From: Sphingobium sp.
GTDB lineage: Bacteria > Pseudomonadota > Alphaproteobacteria > Sphingomonadales > Sphingomonadaceae
Assembly: GCA_017744605.1 (NCBI GenBank)
Contig: JAGIAZ010000027.1
Coordinates: 1 to 35,114 of the forward strand
Length of the DNA stretch: 35,114 bases
Reading direction: 5' to 3'
Both the position numbers and the translations under genes were made by a program. Under the pieces are notes generated by a model, which ran no database searches, was not told the DNA's origin, and was given only the letters and a program-made list of their open reading frames with translations. Below, in pieces: positions 1 through 8,900 of the stretch. Position 1 is the first letter of the stretch; every line of letters starts with the position of its first letter.

Positions 1-1662
1 CACATCTTCGACGACCGATCCGGCCGCGCGGCCGACGGCGGTCATGCCGAACGCGCCGAACAGATAGGGCAGCAGCGCGCCCAGGAGCAGGCCGACGATG
101 ACGTAGGGATTGTTCAGCGAGAAATCGACGACGACGCTCGGGAAATACTCCTTGAGGTCGGTCGTATAGGCGCCGAACAGCACCAATGCCGCCAGGGCGG
201 CCGAGCCGATGGCATAGCCCTTGGTGACGGCCTTCGTGGTGTTGCCGACCGCATCGAGCGCATCGGTGCGGTGACGAACATCGTCCGGCAGGCCGGCCAT
301 CTCGGCAATGCCGCCGGCATTGTCGGTGACCGGGCCATAAGCGTCGAGCGCGACGACCATGCCGGCCAGCGCCAGCAGCGAGGTCGCCGCGAAGGCGACA
401 CCGATGATGCCGGCGATCTGATAGGTCGCGATCACCGCGACGACGATGACCAGCGTCGGCAGCGCCGTCGATTCAAGGCTGATGGCCAGACCCTGGATCA
501 CGTTGGTGCCGTGACCGGTGACCGATGCCCGCGCGATCGACTTGACGGGACGATAGTTGGTGCCGGTGTAATATTCCGTGATCCACACGAGGAGCCCGGT
601 CACGGCGAGGCCGATCAGCATGCAGTAGAACAGCGCCATGCCGGTATAGCCGCCGGTGCCGTCGAGATTGGCGCCGATGGCCGCGTGCATGTCGCCGCCC
701 AACACCTGCCAGGTGACATAATAGATGCCCGCGACCGAGAGGATCGCGGTGGTCCAGAAGCCCTTGTAGAGCGCGCCCATGATGTTGTTGGACGCGCCCA
801 GGCGCACGAAATAGGTGCCGATGATCGACGTGATGATGCAGACGCCGCCGACTGCGAGCGGCAGCGACATGAGGGCGGTGAGTTCGGCGGCCGAGGCCTT
901 CACGAGCAGCGCGATCGACACCATGGTGAGGCCGAGCGTCACCACATAGGTCTCGAACAGGTCGGCCGCCATGCCGGCGCAGTCGCCGACATTGTCGCCG
1001 ACATTGTCCGCGATCACGGCGGGATTGCGTGGATCGTCCTCGGGAATACCGGCTTCCACCTTGCCGACGAGGTCGGCGCCGACGTCGGCCGCCTTGGTGA
1101 AGATACCGCCGCCGAGGCGCGCGAAGATCGAGATCAGCGAGGCGCCGAAGGCCAATGCCGTCAATGCAGCGACGATCTGCCGGTCATTGGGCGCAATGCC
1201 CATCGTGCCGGCAAGATAATAGAAGAGCCCCGCAATGGCGAGCAGGCCGAGGCCCGCGACCAGCATGCCGGTGATGGCGCCGGAGCGGAAGGCCAGCGTC
1301 AGGCCGCCCTGCAGCGAGGTGCGCGCGGCTTCCGCGGTGCGGACGTTGGCGCGCACCGAGATGTTCATGCCGACATAGCCGGCCACGCCGGATAGAACCG
1401 CGCCGATGACGAAGGAGACGGTGGAGAGAGGCGCGCCCATCTTGTCGAGCGTGAGCCAGATGATGATGGCGACGGCGATGCCGACGATGCCGATCGTGCG
1501 GTACTGGCGGCCCAGATAGGCCTTGGCGCCTTCCTGGATGGCGCCTGCAATTTCCTGCATCCTGGTATCGCCCGGCGATGCGCTGAGCACCTGGCGGGCA
1601 GTGAACAGCCCGTAGAGCACCGCCAGCAGGCCGCAGCCTATGGCGATCAGAACTGACGTCAT
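1..1662 (-). CDS. hppA: K+-independent H+-translocating inorganic pyrophosphatase (3' end outside window)
   Basis: Membrane-bound pyrophosphatase that couples hydrolysis of PPi to proton pumping across the inner membrane. The frame is open from the ATG at 1662 to the window edge, giving 554 codons of a protein usually near 700 aa, so the C-terminus lies outside. The sequence is a run of hydrophobic segments containing the family signature DNVGDNVGD at about residue 218 and, before it, a [15 protein letters not shown] stretch that belongs to the Mg-PPi site. The motif GNTTKA at residues 473-478 has Lys at the position that separates K+-independent (Lys) from K+-dependent (Ala) enzymes, so a K+-independent proton pump is predicted. 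A GGAG Shine-Dalgarno lies just before the ATG. A putative promoter sits about 65 bp upstream, so it may be transcribed separately from the thiL group. Confidence 0.96.
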   Translation of the reverse strand, partial: MTSVLIAIGCGLLAVLYGLFTARQVLSASPGDTRMQEIAGAIQEGAKAYLGRQYRTIGIVGIAVAIIIWLTLDKMGAPLSTVSFVIGAVLSGVAGYVGMNISVRANVRTAEAARTSLQGGLTLAFRSGAITGMLVAGLGLLAIAGLFYYLAGTMGIAPNDRQIVAALTALAFGASLISIFARLGGGIFTKAADVGADLVGKVEAGIPEDDPRNPAVIADNVGDNVGDCAGMAADLFETYVVTLGLTMVSIALLVKASAAELTALMSLPLAVGGVCIITSIIGTYFVRLGASNNIMGALYKGFWTTAILSVAGIYYVTWQVLGGDMHAAIGANLDGTGGYTGMALFYCMLIGLAVTGLLVWITEYYTGTNYRPVKSIARASVTGHGTNVIQGLAISLESTALPTLVIVVAVIATYQIAGIIGVAFAATSLLALAGMVVALDAYGPVTDNAGGIAEMAGLPDDVRHRTDALDAVGNTTKAVTKGYAIGSAALAALVLFGAYTTDLKEYFPSVVVDFSLNNPYVIVGLLLGALLPYLFGAFGMTAVGRAAGSVVEDV

Positions 1663-1725
1663 TGAATGTTCTCCCCTCAAACTCCCGTCGAGCCGGTTTT
1701 CCGGTCCCGTTCTGAATGGGAGCGA

Positions 1726-1753
1726 AACCTATAGCGGGAATAGGCCGCGTCAA
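1726..1753 (-). promoter_or_regulatory. Putative sigma-70 promoter of hppA
   Basis: Read on the minus strand, TTGACG (1753-1748) is followed after 16 bp by TAGGTT (1731-1726), about 65 bp before the hppA start codon. The -35 is good; the -10 is weak, and an alternative TATAGG would leave a spacer of only 14 bp. Sequence match only. Confidence 0.35.
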
Positions 1754-1861
1754 GCGGATTAAGCGGCGGGAGATTCCGCGCAAATGGCGGAATTCGGCGA
1801 GGACACCGCCGCGTGGTCCTCGGCGGTATGATTGTCTGCGCTTGGCCTTGCGCGCGGCGCA

Positions 1862-2374
1862 TCAGGCGAATTTCTCGACATCCGTAACCGAAGCGCCCGC
1901 GATCTGCGCATCGGCGATGGCGGCATAGCTTGCCTGCGCCGACGCCTCGGCCTGCCCAACCGGCGGCGGAGCAGGCTGCGCGCCGCCATTGGCGGATGCC
2001 GGATCGATATTGATCGGTCCGACGGGCGCCCAGACATCGTTCAGCAGATGCCTGATTTCAGCCTGGCGCGGCGTCTCCGGCAGTCGGGGCGGCGGCAACG
2101 ATGCGCCGCCGGTCGCTTCGACCACCGCTTCGTCGCCGACGAAGGCGTTGGACTGGGGCGCGGGCTGGGGAAGTTCGCTCCGCCTCGCATAGATGTGCTG
2201 ATCGCTCGCATCCGACGGGCCCGGCTCATAGACCACGGCCGCCGCGCCTGCTTCGGCACCGCCGATGGTCGACCCGACGCTCGCCGTGGATGCGCTGTTC
2301 GATGCGTAGGGGGCGGGCGCCGATGGCGCGAAGACCGGTTGAACGGACCCAATTCCCGAAACGGGGAGGGACAT
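1862..2374 (-). CDS. Hypothetical Pro/Ala-rich protein
   Basis: A 170-aa protein that I do not recognise. It begins with ATG at 2374, with a good AGGAG about 9 bp upstream, and lies 83 bp downstream of thiL in the same direction, so it is probably the last gene of the his-nus-thiL transcript. The composition is low-complexity: many Pro, Ala, Ser and Gly, no signal peptide and no membrane segment. The middle (about residues 95-115) is less biased and contains LPETPRQAEIRHLLNDVWAP, which could form a short helix. It may be a disordered cytoplasmic protein. GC bias at third codon positions and the ribosome binding site support a real gene; no function can be assigned. Confidence 0.6.
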   Translation of the reverse strand: MSLPVSGIGSVQPVFAPSAPAPYASNSASTASVGSTIGGAEAGAAAVVYEPGPSDASDQHIYARRSELPQPAPQSNAFVGDEAVVEATGGASLPPPRLPETPRQAEIRHLLNDVWAPVGPINIDPASANGGAQPAPPPVGQAEASAQASYAAIADAQIAGASVTDVEKFA

Positions 2375-2457
2375 GGGCAGACTCCTGCTCTGTGCCCCGA
2401 GGCCCGTTTCGCATCGGCGACGTTGCGGGAGGAGAAATGAACGCGATTATCGCAAAA

Positions 2458-3411
2458 TTAGGGATGATTGCGCAGGTCGGGCGAGAGGCCAGGCCCATGT
2501 TCATAACCCAGCCGGTCCGGTAGCGTGACCGGTGCGCCATCCAGAACGACCGAGAGGCCGGCGCCCGTCATGCAGCGTCCGATGGCGATCAGGCCATCCG
2601 GCGCCGGCGAGTCCGCCGGCAGCGCGGCCAGCAAGACATAGTCATCGCCGGCGGTCGCGGCGGCGAGGCGGCCGACGACGGAAAGGCCATGCAGGTCCGC
2701 ATAGTCGGCCGACAGTGGAATGGCCGTGATCTCGATTGCGCAGCCGCTTGCCTCGGCCATCCGGCACGCATCGATGAGCAGGCCGTCCGAAACGTCCATC
2801 ATCGCGGTGGCTTGGGGGGCCAGCACCTGCCCGAGGGCCAGATCGGGCGTCGGTGTGCGATAGGCGGCGACCAACGAAGCCGGTTCCTCTTCATCCTCCC
2901 GCAATAACGCAAGACCCGCGCCGGCATCGCCGACGGGCCCCGAAATATAGATAATATCGCCCGGCCGGGCGCCCGCACGGTCCGGCACGCGCCGGCCCGC
3001 CGGCACGCTGCCGATCGCGGTCAACGACAGCACGCGCGGCGCTCCCGCCGGCAAGGCAACCGTGTCCCCGCCGATGAGTGGCAGGGCGTAGCGATCGAGC
3101 ACTTCGGCCAGCCCATCGAGAAAGGCGGCATCCCAGTGCGTGTCGCCGGCGAGCGCATAGTTCAGCATGCAGGCGCGCGGCGTAGCGCCTTTTGCGGCAA
3201 GGTCGGAGAGATTGACGGCCGCCAGTTTCCAGCCGACCGTCTCCGGCGGATCGCCGGGCAGATAGTGCACGCCTTCGACCAGCGTATCGGCGGTGAGGAC
3301 CAGCTGCTCGCCGGAGGTCGCCAGCAGCGCTGCATCGTCCATGAGGCCCCTGGCTGCCGGATCAGCCACCATCGCGCGCAGCCGGCGGAGAAAGTCCGCC
3401 TCCGAAGTCAA
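2458..3411 (-). CDS. thiL: Thiamine-monophosphate kinase
   Basis: Phosphorylates thiamine monophosphate to thiamine diphosphate with ATP, the last step of cofactor biosynthesis, in the cytoplasm. The 317 aa match the family length (about 310-330). Seen in the sequence: the N-terminal DDAALL segment, TADTLVEGVHY, the KLAAVNLSDLAAKGA segment and the C-terminal MMDVSDGLLIDACRMA block, all typical of the AIR-synthase-like fold with its Mg-nucleotide Asp residues. The start is TTG at 3411: an in-frame stop lies six codons upstream, and the only nearby ATG (3425) is in another frame and stops after five codons. It follows nusB by 15 bp, so translational coupling after nusB is likely. The nusB-thiL neighbourhood is common in proteobacteria. 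Confidence 0.95.
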   Translation of the reverse strand: MTSEADFLRRLRAMVADPAARGLMDDAALLATSGEQLVLTADTLVEGVHYLPGDPPETVGWKLAAVNLSDLAAKGATPRACMLNYALAGDTHWDAAFLDGLAEVLDRYALPLIGGDTVALPAGAPRVLSLTAIGSVPAGRRVPDRAGARPGDIIYISGPVGDAGAGLALLREDEEEPASLVAAYRTPTPDLALGQVLAPQATAMMDVSDGLLIDACRMAEASGCAIEITAIPLSADYADLHGLSVVGRLAAATAGDDYVLLAALPADSPAPDGLIAIGRCMTGAGLSVVLDGAPVTLPDRLGYEHGPGLSPDLRNHP

Positions 3412-3426
3412 AGGCGGCCGCTCATG

Positions 3427-3873
3427 TCAGGCACGCACTGCCTTGGCGATGGCGTCGAGCAGGCCGTTGACGAAGCCCGCTTCGCGCTTGTCGTAGAAGG
3501 CGTGCGCGACATCGACATATTCGCTGATGACGCTGCCGGTGGGCACGTCGGCGCGGGCGAGCAATTCGTAGGCGCCGGCGCGCAGGATCTGCCGCATCGG
3601 CTTGTCGAGCCGCTCCATCGACCAGCCCGACGCCAGCTTGCTGCCGATCAGCGCGTCGATCTCATCGCGCCGCGCATCGACACCGCCGACCACATCGTCG
3701 AAGAACGGCTGTTCGGCGGGATGATAGGTCACATCCTCGATGGTCGCGCCGAGGCGATGCTGGTGGAACTCATGCAGCAACTTGGGAAGCGGCGTGCCCT
3801 CCATCTCCATTTGATAGAGCGCCTGCACGGCAGCGAGCCGGGCAGCGGAGCGGGTCTTCGAGCGTTCAGTCAT
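3427..3873 (-). CDS. nusB: Transcription antitermination factor NusB
   Basis: RNA-binding antitermination factor that acts with NusE (S10) at boxA of rRNA operons. The 148 aa form one NusB domain: an N-terminal helix rich in Arg/Lys ([20 protein letters not shown]) that contacts boxA RNA, and a C-terminal part with MRQILRAGAYELL, ISEYVDVAHAFY and GFVNGLLDAIA, all family hallmarks. I chose the ATG at 3873 because homologs begin near this R-S-A-A-R-L-A-A-VQALY region; the longer reading to 3951 would add 26 residues and overlap hisD heavily. The start overlaps the hisD stop by 8 bp, indicating coupled translation in the hisG-hisD-nusB-thiL transcript. Confidence 0.95.
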   Translation of the reverse strand: MTERSKTRSAARLAAVQALYQMEMEGTPLPKLLHEFHQHRLGATIEDVTYHPAEQPFFDDVVGGVDARRDEIDALIGSKLASGWSMERLDKPMRQILRAGAYELLARADVPTGSVISEYVDVAHAFYDKREAGFVNGLLDAIAKAVRA

Positions 3874-5161
3874 TTTTGAGCCTTTTCGCGACGCTCGCGG
3901 CATGTGCGGGCAGCCCTTCCGCTTCGGCCAAAGCAACGGCGGCGGGGCCAAGCAGGGCCATGGCGGGCTTGTCGAGCTGGATGACGCTGGTGCGCTTCAT
4001 GAAATCCAGCACGGACAGGCCCGAGGAGAAACGCGCGCGGCGTCCGGTCGGAAGGACGTGATTGGGTCCGGCGAGATAGTCGCCCATCGCTTCCGGCGTC
4101 ATGCGCCCCATGAAGACCGAGCCGGCATGGCGCACGGCGTCGAACAAGGGCTTTGGATTGTCGACGGCCAGCTCGAGATGCTCGGGCGCGAGCCGGTCGA
4201 CGAGCGGCATGGCTTCGAGCAGGCTGGCCACCGTGATGATCGCGCCATTGTCCTCCCAGCTCCTGGTCGCACGCGCGCCGGTCGAAATCTGGCCGAGTTG
4301 CCGCTCGACGGCGCCCGCCACCGCATCGGCGAAATCGGGATCGTCGGTGAACAGGATCGACTGGCTGGTTTCGTCATGCTCGGCCTGGCTGAGCAGGTCG
4401 GCCGCGATCCAGTCATGATCGTTGTCGCCGTCCGCGACGACGACGATCTCGGACGGCCCGGCGACCATATCGATGCCGACCACGCCGTACACCTGCCTTT
4501 TGGCTTCCGCGACCCAGGCATTGCCCGGTCCGGTGATGACATCCACGCGCCTGATCCGCTCGGTGCCATAAGCGAGCGCGGCAATGGCCTGCGCGCCGCC
4601 GACGCGCCAGATTTCGGTGACGCCCGCGACATGCGCAGCCGCCAGCACGACGGGATTGAGCGCACCGCCCGGCGTCGGCGACATCATGACGATGCGGTCG
4701 ACACCCGCGACCTTCGCGGGAATGGCGTTCATCAGCAGGGATGAAGGATAGGCCGCCTGGCCACCCGGCACATAGATGCCGGCCGCCTCGACCGCGCCCC
4801 AGCGATAGCCGAGTTGCACGCCCTCATTGTCGGTCCACTGGTCGTCGAGCGGGCGCTGCTTGGCATGGTAGGCGGCGATGCGCCGTGCGGCGGTCTCGAG
4901 CGCCTCACGCAGCGGCGCGGCGAGATTCGCAAAGGCCTTCGCGCATTGCTCGGCCGAGATCGACCAGCCCAGCGCATCGAGATCGAAACCGTCGAAACGC
5001 GCGGTCAGCTCGGCGAGCGCCGTATCGCCCTCGGCACGCACGCGGACGATCGTCTCGCGCACGCTGTCCGAAACATCCGGATCTGCCTCGCGCCGCGCAT
5101 TGACCAGTGCATCGAAGGCAGCCGCGAAGCCGGGATCGCCCGCATCGAGCCTAAGCGGCAT
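3866..5161 (-). CDS. hisD: Histidinol dehydrogenase
   Basis: Catalyses the last two steps of histidine biosynthesis: NAD+-dependent oxidation of L-histidinol to histidinal and then histidine. The 431 aa match the family (about 430). Visible hallmarks are [17 protein letters not shown], the [15 protein letters not shown] block, [14 protein letters not shown], the zinc-ligand region SQAEHDETS (Gln259, His262) and the catalytic pair Glu327-His328 in RLAPEHLEL. The start ATG at 5161 lies inside the end of hisG (11-bp overlap) and the stop overlaps nusB, so the three genes are almost certainly co-transcribed and translationally coupled. There are no missing key residues. Confidence 0.97.
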   Translation of the reverse strand: MPLRLDAGDPGFAAAFDALVNARREADPDVSDSVRETIVRVRAEGDTALAELTARFDGFDLDALGWSISAEQCAKAFANLAAPLREALETAARRIAAYHAKQRPLDDQWTDNEGVQLGYRWGAVEAAGIYVPGGQAAYPSSLLMNAIPAKVAGVDRIVMMSPTPGGALNPVVLAAAHVAGVTEIWRVGGAQAIAALAYGTERIRRVDVITGPGNAWVAEAKRQVYGVVGIDMVAGPSEIVVVADGDNDHDWIAADLLSQAEHDETSQSILFTDDPDFADAVAGAVERQLGQISTGARATRSWEDNGAIITVASLLEAMPLVDRLAPEHLELAVDNPKPLFDAVRHAGSVFMGRMTPEAMGDYLAGPNHVLPTGRRARFSSGLSVLDFMKRTSVIQLDKPAMALLGPAAVALAEAEGLPAHAASVAKRLKND

Positions 5162-5816
5162 TGCTGCCCCCCGAAACGGCAGCGCGGAAGCGCTCGACCA
5201 TCGGCACCAGTTCGGCGGCGCGCATCTTCATGGCGGCGCGATTGACGATCAGCCGTGCAGAGATATCCATGATCGTCGCGGTTTCGACGAGACCATTGGC
5301 CTTCAGCGTCGCACCGGACGAGACGAGATCGACGATGCGGCGCGACAGGCCGAGCGACGGTGCGAGTTCCATCGCACCGTTCAGTTTCACGCACTCCGCC
5401 TGGACGCCTTGCGCTTCATAATAAGCGCGGGTCAGGTGCGGATATTTGGTCGCGACGCGGATGTGGCTCGCCTGCGAAAGCGCCTCGGGCGGTGCGTCCT
5501 TCGGCTCGGCGACCGAGAGGCGGCAATGACCGATGGCGAGATCGACCGGCGCGTAGAGCTCGGAATAGCCGAACTCGGCGATCACGTCCGATCCCACGAT
5601 GCCGATCTGCGCGGCGCCATGGGCGACGAAGGTCGCGACATCGAAGGCGCGCACGCGGATGATCGAGAGACCCGGGACATTGGTCGCGAACTTGAGCGCG
5701 CGGCTCTCCTTCTTGTGAAACTCCGCCTCCGGTTCGATGCCTGCGCGCGCGAGCAGCGGCAGCGCCTCGTCGAGGATGCGTCCCTTGGGAATGGCGAAAG
5801 TGATCGGCCGGGTCAT
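5151..5816 (-). CDS. hisG: ATP phosphoribosyltransferase, short form
   Basis: Condenses ATP and PRPP in the committed step of histidine synthesis. The 221 aa correspond to the short HisG_S form, which lacks the C-terminal regulatory domain and in other bacteria works as a hetero-octamer with HisZ. Seen: [16 protein letters not shown] at the N-terminus, the [10 protein letters not shown] motif and the PRPP-loop-like [15 protein letters not shown]. The ATG at 5816 gives the conserved [12 protein letters not shown] start; a GTG four codons upstream (5828) is possible but less likely. The adjacent upstream gene is purA, not hisZ, and no HisZ-like ORF is present in the window, so the partner must be encoded elsewhere. 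Confidence 0.95.
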   Translation of the reverse strand: MTRPITFAIPKGRILDEALPLLARAGIEPEAEFHKKESRALKFATNVPGLSIIRVRAFDVATFVAHGAAQIGIVGSDVIAEFGYSELYAPVDLAIGHCRLSVAEPKDAPPEALSQASHIRVATKYPHLTRAYYEAQGVQAECVKLNGAMELAPSLGLSRRIVDLVSSGATLKANGLVETATIMDISARLIVNRAAMKMRAAELVPMVERFRAAVSGGSNAA

Positions 5817-5896
5817 GACCGGGGGCACATAGGGGGAAGCGCGGAAAAGGGCAATGCGCGGGGCGGTGACCAGCTTCCCTTATGAATCCGCGCGCG

Positions 5897-7186
5897 TCAC
5901 CCCTCGAAGGGATCGCGGACCAGGATCGTGTCGGCGCGCTCGGGCGAGGTGGAGACCGAGGCCACGGGGCATTCGATCAGTTCCTCGATGCGGCGGATAT
6001 ATTTGATCGCCTGCGCGGGCAGGTCGGCCCATGAGCGCGCACCGACGGTCGTGCCTTTCCAGCCTTCCATCTCCTCATAGACCGGCTCGACGGCGGCCTG
6101 CTCGGCGGCGTGCGAGGGCAGATAGTCGATCAGCTTGCCGTTAAGCTTGTAGCCGGTGCAGATCTTGATGGTCTCGAAGCCATCGAGCACGTCGATCTTG
6201 GTGAGCGCGATGCCGGTCACGCCCGAGAGCGCGCAGGTCTGGCGCACGAGCACGGCGTCGAACCAGCCGCATCTGCGTTTCCGCGCGGTGACGGTGCCGA
6301 ACTCATGGCCGCGCCGGCCGAGCAACTCGCCGGTCTCGTCCTCGAGCTCGCTCGGAAACGGGCCGGAGCCGACGCGGGTGGTGTAGGCCTTGACGATGCC
6401 GAGCACGAAACCGGCGGCATTCGGCCCCATGCCCGTGCCGGAGGCGACCGTGCCGCTCACCGTATTGGACGATGTCACGAACGGATAGGTGCCGTGGTCG
6501 ACGTCGAGCAGCACGCCCTGCGCGCCCTCGAAGAGGATGCGCTTGCCGGCCTTGCGCACGTCGCGCAGGCGCTTCCACACCGGCTCGGCGAACTGCAGCA
6601 CGAAAGGCGCGATCTCGCGCAGCTGCGCGACCAGCGCCGCGCGGTCGATCGGCGGCTCGCCGAATCCGGCGCGCAACGCGTCATGATGGGCGCAGAGGCG
6701 GTCGAGTTGCGCGTCGAGATCGTCGAGATGGGCGAGGTCGCACACACGAATCGCGCGGCGGCCGACCTTGTCCTCATAGGCCGGACCGATGCCGCGGCCG
6801 GTCGTGCCGATCTTGCCCTTGCCGGCGGCCGTCTCGCGCAGCGCGTCGAGATCGCGGTGAAAGGGCAGGATGAGCGGGCAATTGTCCGCGACCGCGAAAT
6901 TCTTCGCCGTGACGGTGACGCCCTGCCCTTCGAGCTTCTCGATCTCAGCCTTCAGGGCCCAGGGATCGAGCACCACGCCATTGCCGATGATCGACAGCGT
7001 GCCGGTGACGATGCCCGAGGGCACGAGGCTGATCTTGTAGACATTCTCGCCGACAACGAGCGTGTGACCGGCATTGTGCCCGCCCTGGAAGCGCACGACG
7101 CAATCCGCCCGGCTCGCCAGCCAATCGACGATCTTGCCCTTGCCTTCATCGCCCCACTGGGCGCCGATCACGGTTACATTTGCCAT
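5897..7186 (-). CDS. purA: Adenylosuccinate synthetase
   Basis: GTP-dependent ligation of IMP and aspartate to adenylosuccinate, the first step from IMP to AMP. The 429 aa are the normal length. The N-terminal IMP/GTP loop [11 protein letters not shown] contains the catalytic Asp13, and GGHNAGHT carries His41, at the same numbers as in the E. coli enzyme. Further motifs are [35 protein letters not shown] (read as two overlapping blocks) and the C-terminal guanine-binding [12 protein letters not shown]. The ATG at 7186 is the natural N-terminus ([12 protein letters not shown]). The gene lies 80 bp upstream of hisG on the same strand and could share its transcript. Confidence 0.98.
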   Translation of the reverse strand: MANVTVIGAQWGDEGKGKIVDWLASRADCVVRFQGGHNAGHTLVVGENVYKISLVPSGIVTGTLSIIGNGVVLDPWALKAEIEKLEGQGVTVTAKNFAVADNCPLILPFHRDLDALRETAAGKGKIGTTGRGIGPAYEDKVGRRAIRVCDLAHLDDLDAQLDRLCAHHDALRAGFGEPPIDRAALVAQLREIAPFVLQFAEPVWKRLRDVRKAGKRILFEGAQGVLLDVDHGTYPFVTSSNTVSGTVASGTGMGPNAAGFVLGIVKAYTTRVGSGPFPSELEDETGELLGRRGHEFGTVTARKRRCGWFDAVLVRQTCALSGVTGIALTKIDVLDGFETIKICTGYKLNGKLIDYLPSHAAEQAAVEPVYEEMEGWKGTTVGARSWADLPAQAIKYIRRIEELIECPVASVSTSPERADTILVRDPFEG

Positions 7187-7362
7187 GGATATGATACTCC
7201 GCCCTGCCAGAGCGGATCCGGACCACCCTTCGACAGGACTCGATGGTCGGATTGGATCGTCAGGGCATCGACGGCCCCGGTCCGGCGGCGCCTTTGCCGC
7301 TCGCCCGGCCGGGAGTCAAGCAGGCAAGTGGTTCAGCCTTGCTCAAGCCATGTTCGCCATGA

Positions 7363-7480
7363 TGCCATAGGGCAGCGGCGGCATCGCCCAACGCCCCGGC
7401 CTTCCTCATCCTGCACGTGCAGCGGAAGGACGACATCGAGCAGTCGAGCGCGTTGGCGGAGGCTCTGCGCTCGGCCTACC
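7363..7480 (+). pseudogene. Remnant of an alpha/beta-hydrolase gene
   Basis: In the 294-bp gap between the LysR gene and purA, the plus-strand frame starting after the stop at 7360-7362 encodes APAFLILHVQRKDDIEQSSA followed by LAEALRSA. This resembles the C-terminal strand-loop-helix of esterase-type alpha/beta-hydrolases (a PPFLILHG-like strand, then an acidic turn and a QS..LA.ALR helix). No in-frame start, no nucleophile elbow and no upstream domain remain, and the frame runs into the LysR gene at 7481. I read it as a decayed gene end; the resemblance is by eye only. Confidence 0.4.
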
Positions 7481-8461
7481 CTATCCGGCGACGAAAGTGG
7501 TCGACGACTGGTTGAAGGGCCGCTTCGGCGCCTGGCCCGCCGCGAAACCCTCCACCCACGCGCGCTTTTTCAGAGCCTCCTCGCGCAGCCAGGCCCGGAA
7601 GATGTCGACGGTTGGCGCCGCCGTATGGCGCGGGCGGAAGCGTGCGATGAAGCCATGGGCGGTGCGGCGCCCCATTGTCGCCGGATAGGGCAGGCCGAGC
7701 GCGCCTTCCTCGAACGCATCGCCGAGCAAGGCAGCGCCGCATAGGGCGACGCCGGCATTGGCCCGGACGGAATCCAGCACGTCCACAATTCGCTGGAAGC
7801 GCATGCCACGCTCCGGTGCGGTGCGCGCGACACCATTGTCGGCGAACCAGCGCGGCCAGCTGATGCCCGCCGGATCGTCCTTGTAGAAATCGAGATGGAG
7901 CAGCGGAAAGCCCTCGAGCCGGCTTTCGGCGGGAAGTCCCCGCGTACGCTCGACATTCACGGGTGAAGCGACTGGCAGCACATAATCGTGGAAGAGGAAG
8001 TCACAGAGCGGATCGTCGCCCAGCGCGCCGAAGGCAATCTCGCAATCGACCGGTCCCAACCGCATCGGCACGTCGCCCGCGCCGTTGACGCAAAGGCCGA
8101 TATGCGGATGCTCGGCGCGGAACGAGGCAAGCGCCGGCACGAGCCAGAGATCGGCCAGATCCGACGCGGCGGCGATATGGAGCTCCTGCGGGCGCTGCAT
8201 GTCGAGCAAGCCGGCGGCCGTCTCGATGGCCGCGAAGCCGGATGCCAGATGCGGGATCGCCTTCACCAGCGCCACGGTCGGGCGAATACCGGCGCGGCCA
8301 CGCAGAATCAGCTCGACGCCGAGATAGTCCTCCAGCGCCTTGACACGCTGGCCGACCGCGGCGGGCGTGATCGCCAATATCTCGGCCGCCGCCGCGAAAG
8401 AGCCGGTGCGGACGGCCAGTTCCAATGCCTGGAGCGACTTGAGATGGGAAGGCGGCTTCAC
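7481..8461 (-). CDS. LysR-family transcriptional regulator (GcvA-like)
   Basis: About 326 aa. The N-terminal winged helix-turn-helix runs from SLQALELAVRTGSFAAAAE to VGQRVKALEDYLGVELILR, in which the Gln/Arg recognition helix differs slightly from the usual SRQIRRLE. A periplasmic-binding-protein-like effector domain follows (about residues 80-300), with the GcvA-type ending that includes a WLREEA segment. Start choice: GTG at 8461 gives KPPSHLKSLQALE, the usual LysR beginning; GTG 8491 and TTG 8497 are also in frame but fall within the putative operator. It is divergent from the DUF4242-mddA pair, so it probably activates these and controls itself. The effector cannot be read from the sequence. 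Confidence 0.88.
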   Translation of the reverse strand: MKPPSHLKSLQALELAVRTGSFAAAAEILAITPAAVGQRVKALEDYLGVELILRGRAGIRPTVALVKAIPHLASGFAAIETAAGLLDMQRPQELHIAAASDLADLWLVPALASFRAEHPHIGLCVNGAGDVPMRLGPVDCEIAFGALGDDPLCDFLFHDYVLPVASPVNVERTRGLPAESRLEGFPLLHLDFYKDDPAGISWPRWFADNGVARTAPERGMRFQRIVDVLDSVRANAGVALCGAALLGDAFEEGALGLPYPATMGRRTAHGFIARFRPRHTAAPTVDIFRAWLREEALKKRAWVEGFAAGQAPKRPFNQSSTTFVAG

Positions 8462-8477
8462 GCCATCATCATAAGGG

Positions 8478-8506
8478 AAAGCTTTAGCCACATGCAAAAG
8501 CTTTAG
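8478..8506. promoter_or_regulatory. Putative LysR operator: duplicated palindrome AAAGCTTTAG
   Basis: Two exact copies of AAAGCTTTAG (8478-8487 and 8497-8506) lie 19 bp apart. Each has the self-complementary core AAAGCTTT. They lie in the divergent intergenic region directly upstream of a promoter (-35 at 8508), at roughly -65 to -37 relative to the expected start of transcription. That is the geometry expected of LysR recognition and activation sites. Confidence 0.55.
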
Positions 8507-8507
8507 A

Positions 8508-8536
8508 TTGAGCTCTGCCTATGACTGGAGGATAAT
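8508..8536 (+). promoter_or_regulatory. Putative sigma-70 promoter of the DUF4242-mddA pair
   Basis: TTGAGC (8508-8513), a 17-bp spacer, and GATAAT (8531-8536). Transcription would start near 8543, leaving about 29 nt of leader before the ATG at 8572. The -35 box abuts the duplicated AAAGCTTTAG element, consistent with LysR activation. Confidence 0.55.
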
Positions 8537-8571
8537 CGCGTCATGACAAAGTGATTTGGAAGGACCGACCA

Positions 8572-8871
8572 ATGACAGACGCTGTTATCATCCCGCTAAA
8601 GCGCTACATGATCGAGCGCGACATCCCCGGCGTCGGCGGCATGTCCGTCGTCGAGCTGTGCGGTGCCGCCCGCTCGTCCAACCGCGCGATCGAGAAGCTG
8701 CAGCCCGCCATTCAGTGGCAACACAGCTATGTCGCGGGCGACAAGACCTACTGCATCTATCTGGCCGATAGCGAAGAGACGATCCGCAAGCATTCGGAGA
8801 TCAGCGGCATTCCTGCCGGCAGGATCACGGAAATCCCACAGATCATCGATCCCCTCACGGCCAACAACTGA
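8572..8871 (+). CDS. DUF4242 (nickel-binding-protein-like) small protein
   Basis: A 99-aa protein of the DUF4242 family, which includes SCO4226-type nickel-binding proteins of ferredoxin-like fold. Family features seen are YMIERDIPGVG near the N-terminus, IQWQHSYVAGDKTYCIYLADSEE in the middle (given as a region; the central YCIY is typical) and ITEIPQIIDPLTA at the end. I chose ATG 8572 because the family starts just before the YxIERDIPG strand; a GTG at 8551 would add seven residues. It is the first gene after the LysR-linked promoter and lies 29 bp before mddA, so the two are probably one operon. The physiological role is unknown. Confidence 0.8.
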   Translation: MTDAVIIPLKRYMIERDIPGVGGMSVVELCGAARSSNRAIEKLQPAIQWQHSYVAGDKTYCIYLADSEETIRKHSEISGIPAGRITEIPQIIDPLTANN

Positions 8872-8900
8872 CGGCCGACACCATAAGGGGAGGATCGATC

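Noticed and set aside
6110..7744. A 544-codon plus-strand open frame opposite purA
   Set aside because: It is the antisense shadow of purA and of the LysR gene, has no protein-family resemblance and no ribosome binding site; long antisense frames are common at this GC content.
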